This document shows positions 32,448 to 41,759 of a stretch of 64,000 nucleotides of DNA, piece after piece (the first letter of the stretch is position 1; each line of letters opens with the position of its first letter). A program made the position numbers and the translations under genes. The stretch is from Winogradskyella sp. PC-19 (GTDB lineage: Bacteria; Bacteroidota; Bacteroidia; Flavobacteriales; Flavobacteriaceae), in the NCBI RefSeq assembly GCF_002163855.1, contig NZ_CP019332.1, positions 2,645,145-2,709,144 on the forward strand, written 5' to 3'. The notes under the pieces were generated by a model. That model ran no database searches. It was not told where the DNA came from and saw nothing but the letters and a program-made list of their open reading frames with translations.

Positions 32448-34018
32448 GAGATTACTTAAATGTTTATTTAAAACCTAGTATTGCTTTATTGCTTTACCCG
32501 ATACTTTTATCTCTAATATTAGAAATAACAATACATGAAATAGAATTTTCAACATTTTTAAACTTTGCTGAAAATTTGTTATTCGCAGCTGCTATTTTGA
32601 TAATAGTAGGCCAGCTTTCATATTTTAAATATGGAAAAAGATTTGCTAATTTTTTAATTTGCTCATTTTATTTAATGTTGCTAATTGAGACTGGTTTGTA
32701 TCTATTGTTTCAGACTAGGTTTAATGCCTCATACATATATGTAATACTAAATACAAATTATAACGAAGTTAGAGAGTTCAGTATCGTCTATTATAACAAG
32801 AATTTACTCTGGTTACTTCTGTTTATTATACCCTTATTTCCGATTTTTAAAAAGCAAATTTTTAAAAAAGTAAATCTCATATCAAAAAAAATTAGGCCAA
32901 ATTTTATAGCTATACTCATTGTGTTATTGTTTTTAAAATTTAGTGGACTCATAGTTTATAATTTACCTTATATAACTATTAAGTCTTACATGCAATACAG
33001 TGCTCAGATAGAAGCGATTAATAAGTCAATCAATTCTAAAATTAAACTTGAAACAAAAATAAAAACTGATAATGATGCAATTGTAGTTGTTATAGGTGAG
33101 TCTGCAAACAGAAAGCATATGCAGGTTTATGGTTACCACCGTAAAACAAGCCCAAACTTAAAAGCATTATCAGAATCATTAGTTGTTTACGATGATGTAA
33201 TTAGTTCACATGCTTATACAACGGGTTCTATTAATGATATTTTCACCCTTTCTAATTACGAAAATCCTAATGCAGTAACAACACTGATTAACTATGTTAA
33301 AAGTGCTGGATTTAAAGTCATATGGTTATCAAATCACAGAGCAGTTGGTGTTCATGATAATTTGGTTTCCAGATTAGCGTCTTCATCTGACGAAACACTA
33401 TTTTTAAATTACAATGATTATCGAAAAAACACTTTACACGACGAGGTTTTATTACCAAAGGTTAGGAATAAGTTATCTGAAAAAGGAAAAAAAGTAATAT
33501 TTGTTCATTTAGTAGGAAGTCATTATGCATATAACAAGAGATATCCGGAAAGTTTTAATAAATTTCAATCAGAAGAAAAGAGTAGTAAAAATGAGATTAT
33601 TGATACTTATGATAATTCAGTTTTATATACTGACTTTATTCTCAGCGAGATAATAGAATCTGTAAAAAAATTAAATCAAAAAAGTGCAGTATTATATTTT
33701 TCTGATCATGGAGAGGAAGTTTATGATGTAGCTGATTATTTTGGGCATTTTGAAGACAAACCTACCTCTACGATGTATGAAGTTCCGTTTTTTGTGTATA
33801 TGTCACCTACATTTGAGAAAGCAGATAATTTTGTTGTTGATGAGGCGCGTCCATATATGTTAGATGATTTTCCTCATAGTCTTACACATTTCTTAGGAAT
33901 TGAAAGTGAATTACTTGACAATAGTAGAAGTATTTTCAGTGAAGATTTTAAACCAAGAAAACGTATAATTCAGGAAAATAAAGATTTTAATGAATTTAAG
34001 TCAAGTGAAAATAAATGA
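32444..34018 (+). CDS. EptA-like phosphoethanolamine transferase (sulfatase fold)
   Basis: A 524-aa membrane enzyme starting at GTG 32444, overlapping the flippase stop by 4 nt. Four to five N-terminal helices (1-~180) precede an extracytoplasmic alkaline-phosphatase/sulfatase-fold domain. That domain starts VVVIGESANRKHMQVYGYHR (nucleophile region), with HLVGSHYAYNKRYP and the metal motif FSDHGEEVYD near residue 425. EptA-type enzymes transfer phosphoethanolamine from phosphatidylethanolamine to lipid A or glycans. Here the position aligned with the usual nucleophilic Thr is Ser (GES). The acceptor is probably the glycan of this locus. Confidence 0.84.
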   Translation: MRDYLNVYLKPSIALLLYPILLSLILEITIHEIEFSTFLNFAENLLFAAAILIIVGQLSYFKYGKRFANFLICSFYLMLLIETGLYLLFQTRFNASYIYVILNTNYNEVREFSIVYYNKNLLWLLLFIIPLFPIFKKQIFKKVNLISKKIRPNFIAILIVLLFLKFSGLIVYNLPYITIKSYMQYSAQIEAINKSINSKIKLETKIKTDNDAIVVVIGESANRKHMQVYGYHRKTSPNLKALSESLVVYDDVISSHAYTTGSINDIFTLSNYENPNAVTTLINYVKSAGFKVIWLSNHRAVGVHDNLVSRLASSSDETLFLNYNDYRKNTLHDEVLLPKVRNKLSEKGKKVIFVHLVGSHYAYNKRYPESFNKFQSEEKSSKNEIIDTYDNSVLYTDFILSEIIESVKKLNQKSAVLYFSDHGEEVYDVADYFGHFEDKPTSTMYEVPFFVYMSPTFEKADNFVVDEARPYMLDDFPHSLTHFLGIESELLDNSRSIFSEDFKPRKRIIQENKDFNEFKSSENK

Positions 34019-35112
34019 CATACAAAATTTGTATACTGATTGAGAGGTTAAATGGTGGTGGTGCGGAACGCTCTGCAGGTTTGTTGTCTCTGATACTATC
34101 AGACTTAGGACATGAAATTACCCTTGTTACACTTTATGACGATATAGCTTACCCGTATAAAGGCGAGCTTATAAATTTAGGAACTTACAAGAATAGATCA
34201 ACATCATTATTAAGTAAATATTACAGGTATAAGAGATTATACAAAGAAATTAAGAGTCGCAAATTTGATATTATTTTAGATTTTAGAATGAAAAACTTTC
34301 CTCTAAGAGAGTTGATTTTAAACAAAATAGTTTTTAGGACTAGCATGATAAATATGGTTAGGCATTATAATCTAAAATGGTACTTTCCAAATCCAACATT
34401 ACTCTCTAAGTATTTATACAAAGGATATTTGTCTATTAATGCAGTCTCTTTTGATATTAAAAAAGAAATAGAAAAGAAGTTTTCTTTCACTAATGTTAGT
34501 GCAATTTACAGTCCTATTGATATAGGTTATATTAAGAATAAAACACAAGAAGATAATATAATTACTGATGATTATGTAATTGCTTTAGGTAGATTAAATG
34601 TTATTAAGCAATTCGATAAACTTTTAGAGGCTTATAAAAATTCTGTTTTGCCATCACAAAACATTAAGTTGTATATCGTAGGTAGTGGACCTCAAGAAAA
34701 AACATTATTGGAAAAAATTAAAATATTGAATCTTGATGAAAAAGTCACCTTATTACCTTTTCAAAATAATCCTTTTACGTATTTAGCGAATGCTAAATTT
34801 TTGATTATGTCAAGTTTAGGTGAGGGTTTTCCAAGGGTTTTGATAGAGTCTTTAGCTTGTGAAACACCAATAATATCTTTTGATTGTAAGTCAGGTCCTA
34901 GAGAAATTATTACAGACAAAAAAAACGGCTTATTGGTAGAAAATCAAGACTTTGCAGCGCTAACAAATGCTATTAACGAAATGTATACAAATAAGGTTTT
35001 ATATAATACTTGCCAGGCAAACGCCATAAGTAGTATACAATCCTTCTCAATGGAGCAAACATCAGTAAAATGGAATAAATATATAAATGCCCTTATGGAA
35101 AGTAGATTCTAG
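34015..35112 (+). CDS. GT4-family glycosyltransferase
   Basis: A 365-aa GT-B enzyme. The N-terminal ILIERLNGGGAERSAGLLS is a typical acceptor-domain start. The donor half has ALGRLNVIKQFDKLLEAYK, VGSGPQEKTLLEKI, LLPFQNNPFTYLANAKFLIMSSLGEGFPRVLIESLACETPII (GEGFPxxxxE signature) and REIITDKKNGLLV. It likely adds a sugar to the lipid-linked glycan in the cytoplasm. It overlaps the preceding gene by ATGA. Its TAG stop shares the palindrome CTAG with the convergent GT2. Confidence 0.9.
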   Translation: MTYKICILIERLNGGGAERSAGLLSLILSDLGHEITLVTLYDDIAYPYKGELINLGTYKNRSTSLLSKYYRYKRLYKEIKSRKFDIILDFRMKNFPLRELILNKIVFRTSMINMVRHYNLKWYFPNPTLLSKYLYKGYLSINAVSFDIKKEIEKKFSFTNVSAIYSPIDIGYIKNKTQEDNIITDDYVIALGRLNVIKQFDKLLEAYKNSVLPSQNIKLYIVGSGPQEKTLLEKIKILNLDEKVTLLPFQNNPFTYLANAKFLIMSSLGEGFPRVLIESLACETPIISFDCKSGPREIITDKKNGLLVENQDFAALTNAINEMYTNKVLYNTCQANAISSIQSFSMEQTSVKWNKYINALMESRF

Positions 35113-36065
35113 TTGCTAAATGAAGTAATTCTAATATTATACTTCAACAATAATTTTTTTATACTTTTCAAAAATTTCAGAAAAAATAAAGGACTTTTTA
35201 ATAATACTTTCTGTTTCAAATTAAGATTCCCGAAATCCAGAGATTTTATAAGATGATTAAAGTTAGATGCATCCTTTGCTAATTTGTATTCAATTGCATA
35301 GGCGTATCGCTTGGAGTCCAGAAATTGTTTTAAAGAATTATTTTGAGGATTGTTTTTTTCGTAAAAATTTAGATTTGGTATGGTTTTATTTTTAATTCCT
35401 TGTCTAGTTATTTGGTTAGGTATATTACTCAAGATTGTGGTAAGCGGTGTGTAGTCGTAAGCTAAATTGTGATTTGTAAAGCATTTTAAGTAAAAATCGA
35501 CATCTTCGGCATAGTCGATACTCTCATCAAAAGCAATTTCTGATAGCACTTTTTTTCTAAATGCTATACTACTTTGACAAACTATAGATTGAAATTTATT
35601 TGCTATGAAGAAATCTTCTATTAAAAGCGCTTTGTTTTTTAGTTTTGGGTCTATGTTTTTTTTAGTTTCAATAATATTTGAATCACTGTATTTCTCTAGA
35701 TAATCTGTTCCATAAACTGAAGCTTCTGGGAAAGTTGTGTATAGATTATAAATCGATTCTAAAAAATTCTCGTGCCATATATCGTCGGCGTCTAACAATG
35801 CAATAACTTTTCCTTTTGATAAAGAAGCACCTATGTTTCTTGAAGCAGATAGACCTTTGTTTTCTTGACTGTGTATTAAGTGATTTGTGTGTTTTTTTAA
35901 AATATGTTTTGCCTTTTCAAGACTGCCGTCAGTAGAACCATCATTTATTATTACAATCTCATAGGACTTAAATGTTTGTTTAAATATGGAATTAAGAGTA
36001 GGTCCAATATACGATGCTTTGTTGTATAGCGGTATAATAATAGAAAAAAATGGTGTCTCTTTCAT
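35109..36065 (-). CDS. GT2-family glycosyltransferase (first of two)
   Basis: A 318-aa GT-A enzyme with FSIIIPLYNKASYIGPTLNS, VIINDGSTDGSLEKA and the DxD segment VIALLDADDIWHENFLE. FDESIDYAEDVDFYLKC carries the catalytic-base-type ED. No membrane helices are present. It belongs to the capsule/O-antigen type GT2s and the linkage is unknown. It follows the other GT2 by 1 nt. The neighbours on both strands form one polysaccharide locus, with a strand switch at 35109. Confidence 0.88.
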   Translation of the reverse strand: MKETPFFSIIIPLYNKASYIGPTLNSIFKQTFKSYEIVIINDGSTDGSLEKAKHILKKHTNHLIHSQENKGLSASRNIGASLSKGKVIALLDADDIWHENFLESIYNLYTTFPEASVYGTDYLEKYSDSNIIETKKNIDPKLKNKALLIEDFFIANKFQSIVCQSSIAFRKKVLSEIAFDESIDYAEDVDFYLKCFTNHNLAYDYTPLTTILSNIPNQITRQGIKNKTIPNLNFYEKNNPQNNSLKQFLDSKRYAYAIEYKLAKDASNFNHLIKSLDFGNLNLKQKVLLKSPLFFLKFLKSIKKLLLKYNIRITSFSN

Positions 36066-36066
36066 A

Positions 36067-36957
36067 CTATTGACTAAGGTCTTTATGACTTATAAATAAT
36101 AGTTTATAAATCTGGAGTAAATATATGTTAGGAGAGTCACTCAGTAAATTTTTTCGAATACTGTTATTAAAAAAGCGATATAAGAATGCAGTAAAATAAT
36201 TTAGCTTTATTGCCTTAATATAGCTGTAAGTATTTAGTAATTTATTATTGTGAGAAGTTATATTTCTTGTGTCCTTCATCCACAAAAGTGTATCAATAGC
36301 TTCTTCACTTTTTCTTATGTAAGAGGCATTGTCTTCTAAGCCATAATGATAAGCTTCATTGTTAATATGTAAAACTTTTAATTTATGCTGTTTTAATAAA
36401 GCAGAAAAATAGTTATCTAATCCATAACTGTTTCTATTTAATTCGGGATTAATTTTGTTAAAAACCGTCTTTCGAATCAGGAAGTTAGCAGATATTATAA
36501 GCTCATATGGTTTAAGGTTACGTTTTTTTGCATCGACTTCTTCAAACTTTTTTCCGTACTTCCAGCGTAAGATTCCGTTTTTAATACGCTGTGGATTGTT
36601 ATAGGCAAAACCACCAAAAATCGCATCGTAATTTGAAGTAAAGTAAGTTGAGTAATTTTTAATAAGAGAATCGCTCTTAGGTATGACATCTGCATCTAAG
36701 AATAGTAGCCAATTGTATTTTGCTTTTTGACAAAGAAATTGCCTGCTAGCTGTTCGACCAATATTTATTTCAGAAGCAAAGTAATGCGTATCCTTTAGGT
36801 CTTTAATACCAATCTCATTTTCTTGAAAGTATTTTGAGGAAGCATCGTCTCTGCATAAAATTTCAAATTCAACACCAAGGCTTGTTGCTTGTCTATGCAA
36901 TGTGCTAACTAAATCAGTAATTTTATAGTTATATGTTGGTATTAATATTGAGAGCAT
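36067..36957 (-). CDS. GT2-family glycosyltransferase (second of two)
   Basis: A 296-aa GT-A enzyme starting MLSILIPTYNYKITDLVSTL. It has ILCRDDASSKYFQ, NIGRTASRQFLCQKA and the DxD site WLLFLDADVIPKSDSL. FGGFAYNNPQ and RNSYGLDNYFSALL follow in the acceptor part. It is soluble. The following GT2 stands 1 nt after its stop. The acceptor sugar cannot be inferred. Confidence 0.88.
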   Translation of the reverse strand: MLSILIPTYNYKITDLVSTLHRQATSLGVEFEILCRDDASSKYFQENEIGIKDLKDTHYFASEINIGRTASRQFLCQKAKYNWLLFLDADVIPKSDSLIKNYSTYFTSNYDAIFGGFAYNNPQRIKNGILRWKYGKKFEEVDAKKRNLKPYELIISANFLIRKTVFNKINPELNRNSYGLDNYFSALLKQHKLKVLHINNEAYHYGLEDNASYIRKSEEAIDTLLWMKDTRNITSHNNKLLNTYSYIKAIKLNYFTAFLYRFFNNSIRKNLLSDSPNIYLLQIYKLLFISHKDLSQ

Positions 36958-37013
36958 AAAACAAATATAGAGCTTACTAAAAGGAGTTTAGGGTAGTCAC
37001 AAAAGATTAAAGT

Positions 37014-37739
37014 TTATTTTTTACACACGATTACGGTTTCATCGTAAAAACCAAAAGTAGAATCCTTTTTGTAATTAATGATTTTAGTCTTAAAACCAAC
37101 AGATTTTAATCTCGAATTTAATCCTTCAATAGAATATATTCTTACATGGTCTTCTTGACCAAAATGTTCAAGCCTTTTTTCGGGTAGTTTAATTGTGGCA
37201 TCTTCGTAAATGTCACCATTTTTAAAAGGTGTTTGTATATAGCAGCTGCCAGATTGTTTTAATACACGATATAGCTCTTGCATTGCTTTGGTGTCATCAT
37301 CAATGTGTTCTAAAATATGGAAACAAAGAATAAGGTCAAACTTATTATTTGCTTGGTCAATGTTAGTAATATCAAATTTGTAGTCAGCTAAAAAGGCATT
37401 TGTAAAGTCTGTACTATAATATTCAGCTGATATATTAGCTTTTAATTTTCTGTAAATAGCTCTTGATGGCGAAAAGTGCAAAACAGTTCCTTTTATCAAA
37501 TCATTTTTTAATAATTCATCATAAAGTCTTCTTGTTCTAGAAAGGCTTCCGCAAAATGGGCACAACAAATCTTTGTCTTCAAAATTTATAAATGTTCTTA
37601 ATTTATTATTGCAAATGGTACATTGACAGGAGCTGCCTTTGTAAAAAAGTCCAAAAGGATATCTAAAAAGTAATTCGTTTTTATGAAGAATTTTCTTCGG
37701 GAATAATTTCTGTATTAAGGCCTTAAAAGATTTATACAT
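37014..37739 (-). CDS. SAM-dependent methyltransferase with N-terminal cysteine-rich segment
   Basis: A 241-aa class I methyltransferase. Residues about 35-65 hold a zinc-ribbon-like set of cysteines (SSCQCTICNNKL, then LLCPFCGSLSRTRRL). The methyltransferase core follows, with VLHFSPSRAIYRKL as the SAM motif I equivalent and FDLILCFHILEHIDDDTKAM as motif II. The type is common in glycan loci and in tailoring of nucleotide sugars. It sits between the GT2 genes and ftsE on the same strand, 2 nt after ftsE. The substrate is unknown. Confidence 0.82.
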   Translation of the reverse strand: MYKSFKALIQKLFPKKILHKNELLFRYPFGLFYKGSSCQCTICNNKLRTFINFEDKDLLCPFCGSLSRTRRLYDELLKNDLIKGTVLHFSPSRAIYRKLKANISAEYYSTDFTNAFLADYKFDITNIDQANNKFDLILCFHILEHIDDDTKAMQELYRVLKQSGSCYIQTPFKNGDIYEDATIKLPEKRLEHFGQEDHVRIYSIEGLNSRLKSVGFKTKIINYKKDSTFGFYDETVIVCKK

Positions 37740-37741
37740 TA

Positions 37742-38425
37742 TTATGATTTTCGCTGTACAACCTCAAAAACCTTATTCTCATCACACTTAAAGGTTTTGC
37801 TAGGGTATTTTAAAAGCAAGGCATAATCGTGTGTTGCCATGAGTATCGTATTGCCATTTTTATTTAATTCCTGTAAGACCTCCATGACTTCTATACTGGT
37901 TTGTGGGTCAAGATTTCCGGTAGGTTCGTCAGCTAAAATAAGCTCGGGTTCGTTTAGCAAAGCTCTTGCAATTGCAACACGCTGTTGTTCACCGCCAGAA
38001 AGCTCATGAGGAAATTTAAAACCTTTGTTTCCCATACCTACTTTATCTAAAACTTTAGTCAAACGTTCTTTGATTTCAGTTTTATCTTTCCAACCTGTTG
38101 CTTTCAATACAAACTCTAAGTTTCCATTGATAGTCCTGTCAGGTAATAATTTAAAATCCTGAAATACAACACCTAATTTTCGTCTCAAAAACGGAATGTC
38201 CTTTTCTTTTAAACCCAATAAATTAAAATCCACAATATGACCTTCACCTTCGGTAAGTTGTAAATCACCATAAAGTGTTTTCATAAAACTACTTTTTCCG
38301 CTTCCAGTTTTTCCTATTAAATAGACAAAATCACCCTTTTGTAATTCGACATTAACATCGCTAAGTACTAAGTTTTCAGCTTGATAAATATTGGCGTTCT
38401 TGAGTTGTAAAACGGTTTCGGACAT
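37742..38425 (-). CDS. ftsE: Cell-division ABC ATPase FtsE
   Basis: A 227-aa ABC ATPase that pairs with FtsX at the division site and regulates peptidoglycan hydrolysis. It has Walker A GKTGSGKSS (38-46), Q-loop VFQDFKLLPDRTI, signature LSGGEQQRVAIARALL, Walker B LILADEPTGNLDP and a switch histidine in MATHDYALL. The DFKLLPDRT segment distinguishes FtsE from LolD-type ATPases. ftsX is not adjacent. It is probably the first gene of the minus-strand run into the methyltransferase and GT2 genes. Confidence 0.9.
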   Translation of the reverse strand: MSETVLQLKNANIYQAENLVLSDVNVELQKGDFVYLIGKTGSGKSSFMKTLYGDLQLTEGEGHIVDFNLLGLKEKDIPFLRRKLGVVFQDFKLLPDRTINGNLEFVLKATGWKDKTEIKERLTKVLDKVGMGNKGFKFPHELSGGEQQRVAIARALLNEPELILADEPTGNLDPQTSIEVMEVLQELNKNGNTILMATHDYALLLKYPSKTFKCDENKVFEVVQRKS

Positions 38426-38675
38426 AAATGTATTTTGGTGTAAAAAACGTTATTGGGTATAAATGTATTGCAAAAAAATCAATTAATACTTTTAAAAAGT
38501 GGCATAATAATTGGCAATTAAACTTTTATTGTATCAAATGACGGGTAAAACCAAAATACAGATTTGTAGCGCTTGTATTGATAACTTGGTTTATAATTAA
38601 CCTAATTTTTCTGCGTTACTAATAAGGTATTCATTTACTTTTATCATCAATAGTTTAAATCAAAAAACGACGCAT

Positions 38676-41600
38676 ATGACGTTATTCAAACATAAGATTT
38701 TTGGAGTTTTATTGTTATTCTCGACAATTCTTTCTGCTCAAGAAACATCTATTTATACAAGCGAGTTCAAGGACTATCAAAAAGCATTAACACTATATAA
38801 TAATCAACAATACAAAGCAGCACAATCGTTATTTGATGACATTAAGTACGAAACAGACGATGAAACTTTAAAGTCTGATTGTAGCTATTACATCGCTAAT
38901 TGTGCTGTGCGTTTAAATCAAAAAAATGCAGATGATTTAATTGAGGATTTTGTGGAAGAATATCCGACAAGCACAAAGCGAAATACCGCTTTTTTAGATG
39001 TTGCTGATTATTATTTTGAAAACGATGCTTTTTCATATTCCAGAAAATGGTATGAAAAGGTTGACGAAATGAGTATTTCAAAATCAGAGCAAGACAAATA
39101 CAATTTTAATTATGGTTATAGTCTTTATGCAACAAAGAATAGAAGTGGTGCCGAAAAATATCTAAATCGTGTAAAAGAAAATGGCGACTATGGGTCACAA
39201 GCCAAATATTATTTGGGTTATATGGCATACGAAGGTGATGATTATGATGCTGCAAACGAATATTTTGAGGCCGTTTCTGATAACGAAAAGTATAAAGAGA
39301 AGCTTAGTTATTATCAAGCAGATTTAAATTTTAAGCTCGGTAAGTTTGAAAAAGCCATAGAATTGGCTGAAGAACAATTACCAAAAAGTAATGAAGAGGA
39401 GACTTCAGAGTTATCAAAAATCATCGGCGAAAGTTATTTTAATCTTGAAAAATATACTGAAGCTATTCCGTATTTGAAAGCTTATAAAGGAAAAGAAGGC
39501 CGATGGAATAATACAGACTTTTACCAATTAGGCTATGCATATTATAAACAAAATGATTTTGAAAATGCTATTTCGGAATTCAATAAAATTATAGACGGAA
39601 ATAATTCTGTAGCTCAAAACGCTTATTATCATTTAGGTGAGAGTTATATCAATCTAGATAAAAAACCTGAAGCCTTAAATGCATTTCGCAACGCATCACA
39701 GATGTCTTTTGATGAGCAAATTAAAGAAGATGCTTGGCTTAACTACGCAAAAATTAGTTATGAGATTGGTAACCCATATCAATCCGTACCTCAAGTGTTG
39801 GCTGGTTATCTAGAAGCGTATCCAAAAACGGAGTATAAAGATGAGATTGAAACATTATTAATCGACTCATACATTACATCAAAAAATTATGAGGAAGCTT
39901 TGGTTCTGCTTAAGGACAGAAATAGTCTTGAAAATAAAATAGCTTATCAGAAAGTTGCATTTTATCGTGGTTTAGAACTGTATAATGAAGATAAATATGC
40001 CGAAGCATTAACGATGTTCAATAATTCATTAGACCAGCAACGAGATGATGAATTTACATCTCGTGCAACTTTCTGGAAAGCCGAAACGGATTATAATCTA
40101 ACGAATTACAACGAAGCTCTGATTGGTTTTAAGCAATTTAATCAAGGTAATGTTTCAAGTTATTCTGAAGCTAAAAATTTAGACTATAATTTGGCTTACA
40201 CTTATTTTAAGATTAAAGATTATAATCAGGCATCTAACTATTTCAATAGCTTTATTAATACTAATAAGGATGATAGACTTAGAACTAATGATGCATATCT
40301 AAGATTAGGTGATGGCTATTTTGTGTCAAGTGATTACAGTAATGCTATCACCGCTTATGATAGAGCTATCAGAATAGGAGAAATCGAAACAGACTATGCT
40401 GCTTTTCAAGTTGCCATGAGTAATGGTTACATGGGTAATGCATCAACAAAAATTAAAGAACTGAATAGTTTTATTGCTGGTTATCCTAAATCTGGTTTAC
40501 GCGATGATGCGATGTATGAGCTAGCAAACTCTTATGTAAAAACTAGTGAAACAGATAAAGCCATGTCCATGTACGACCGTTTAAATTCAGAATATAGCAG
40601 CAGTGCTTTTATCTCAAAATCATTATTGCGTCAAGGTTTAATTCATTATAACGCAAGTGAAAATGAACACGCTTTAAGTAAATTCAAAAAAGTAGCAAAT
40701 GACTACGCAGGTTCACAGGAATCAATCCAAGCGGTTTCTACTGCACGATTGATTTATATCGATTTAGGTCGTGTAGACGAATATGCAAGTTGGGTAAAAA
40801 GCCTAGACTATGTAGAGGTTACCGATGCCGAATTAGACAACACAACATATCTCGCAGCAGAAAAGCAATATTTAGATGGTAATACAGATCAAGCTATAAG
40901 ACAATTTAATAAGTATTTAAATGGATTTCCAAATGGAATTCATGCAGTAAAGTCACATTTTTATTTGGCACAACTGTATTATAAGAAAGATTTATTTGAC
41001 AATGCAAAACCTCATTACAGAGCTGTTGTTGATGCTGCAAAAAATGAATATACAGAGCAAGCTCTGGTAAAGTTGAGTGAGATTTATTTGAATAATTCTG
41101 AATGGGATAATGCTATTTCAATATTAAAATATTTAGAAACTGAAGCGGACTATCCACAAAATATTATCTACGCACAATCCAATATAATGAATGCGCATTA
41201 CCAATTAGACGATTATTCTGAAGCAGAAGTTTATGCCGAAAAAGTATTATCAAATTCTAATTTAGATATTAAAATAAAAAGCGATGCGCAATTAATCATA
41301 GCGCGTTCAGCATGGAAGTCAGGTAACGAAACGAAAGCCAAATCTGCTTATGCTTTAGTCGAAAAAACAGCCTCAGGTTTTGTTGCCGCAGAAGCATTGT
41401 ATTATAATGCCTATTTTAAAAACAAAGACCAAAGTTACGAGGTATCTAATACTGTAATTCAAAAATTAGCCAAAGACTATAGTAGCTATAAACTCTATTC
41501 GGCAAAAGGATTGGTGGTCATGGCGAAGAATTATTACGCTTTAGATGATGCTTTTCAGGCTACCTATATATTAGAGAGTGTTATTTCTAGCTTCCCGGAA

Positions 41601-41696
41601 TTTGAAGAAGTTGTAGAAGAAGCAAAAACTGAATTAAATAAAATAAAAGCTGAAGAAGCAAAAACAAATTCATCAATTGAATCAGATAAAAATTAG
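38676..41696 (+). CDS. Large tetratricopeptide-repeat protein
   Basis: A 1006-aa protein with a signal peptide (about 1-21, ending SAQ) followed by TPR-type helical repeats almost to the C-terminus. Recurring pieces are YYLGYMAYEGDDYDAANEYF, AYYKQNDFENAISEFNKII, YHLGESYINLDKKPEALNAF and AYLRLGDGYFVSSDYSNAI. It should be periplasmic or outer-membrane-associated and act as a scaffold. It lies 63 nt before an outer-membrane barrel gene on the same strand, so the two products may work together. No enzymatic motif is visible. Confidence 0.88.
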   Translation: MTLFKHKIFGVLLLFSTILSAQETSIYTSEFKDYQKALTLYNNQQYKAAQSLFDDIKYETDDETLKSDCSYYIANCAVRLNQKNADDLIEDFVEEYPTSTKRNTAFLDVADYYFENDAFSYSRKWYEKVDEMSISKSEQDKYNFNYGYSLYATKNRSGAEKYLNRVKENGDYGSQAKYYLGYMAYEGDDYDAANEYFEAVSDNEKYKEKLSYYQADLNFKLGKFEKAIELAEEQLPKSNEEETSELSKIIGESYFNLEKYTEAIPYLKAYKGKEGRWNNTDFYQLGYAYYKQNDFENAISEFNKIIDGNNSVAQNAYYHLGESYINLDKKPEALNAFRNASQMSFDEQIKEDAWLNYAKISYEIGNPYQSVPQVLAGYLEAYPKTEYKDEIETLLIDSYITSKNYEEALVLLKDRNSLENKIAYQKVAFYRGLELYNEDKYAEALTMFNNSLDQQRDDEFTSRATFWKAETDYNLTNYNEALIGFKQFNQGNVSSYSEAKNLDYNLAYTYFKIKDYNQASNYFNSFINTNKDDRLRTNDAYLRLGDGYFVSSDYSNAITAYDRAIRIGEIETDYAAFQVAMSNGYMGNASTKIKELNSFIAGYPKSGLRDDAMYELANSYVKTSETDKAMSMYDRLNSEYSSSAFISKSLLRQGLIHYNASENEHALSKFKKVANDYAGSQESIQAVSTARLIYIDLGRVDEYASWVKSLDYVEVTDAELDNTTYLAAEKQYLDGNTDQAIRQFNKYLNGFPNGIHAVKSHFYLAQLYYKKDLFDNAKPHYRAVVDAAKNEYTEQALVKLSEIYLNNSEWDNAISILKYLETEADYPQNIIYAQSNIMNAHYQLDDYSEAEVYAEKVLSNSNLDIKIKSDAQLIIARSAWKSGNETKAKSAYALVEKTASGFVAAEALYYNAYFKNKDQSYEVSNTVIQKLAKDYSSYKLYSAKGLVVMAKNYYALDDAFQATYILESVISSFPEFEEVVEEAKTELNKIKAEEAKTNSSIESDKN

Positions 41697-41703
41697 AATT
41701 CTG

Positions 41704-41738
41704 TTGTCATTCAGAGCATAGCGAAGAATCTTTTTTTT
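41704..41738. repeat. Degenerate copy of a Flavobacteriaceae dispersed intergenic repeat
   Basis: The intergenic segment contains GTCATTCAGAGCATAGCGAA followed by GAATCT and a T run. It closely resembles the short dispersed repeats (GTCATTC-TGAGC...GAAGAATCT) found in many Flavobacteriaceae intergenic regions. Only one copy is in this window. Confidence 0.5.
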
Positions 41739-41759
41739 GTCAAAATCAAAACAAATCAC

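Noticed and set aside
38426-38675. Riboswitch or small RNA in the longest intergenic gap
   Set aside because: I looked for promoter pairs, hairpins with T runs and known riboswitch cores, and found only scattered weak matches.
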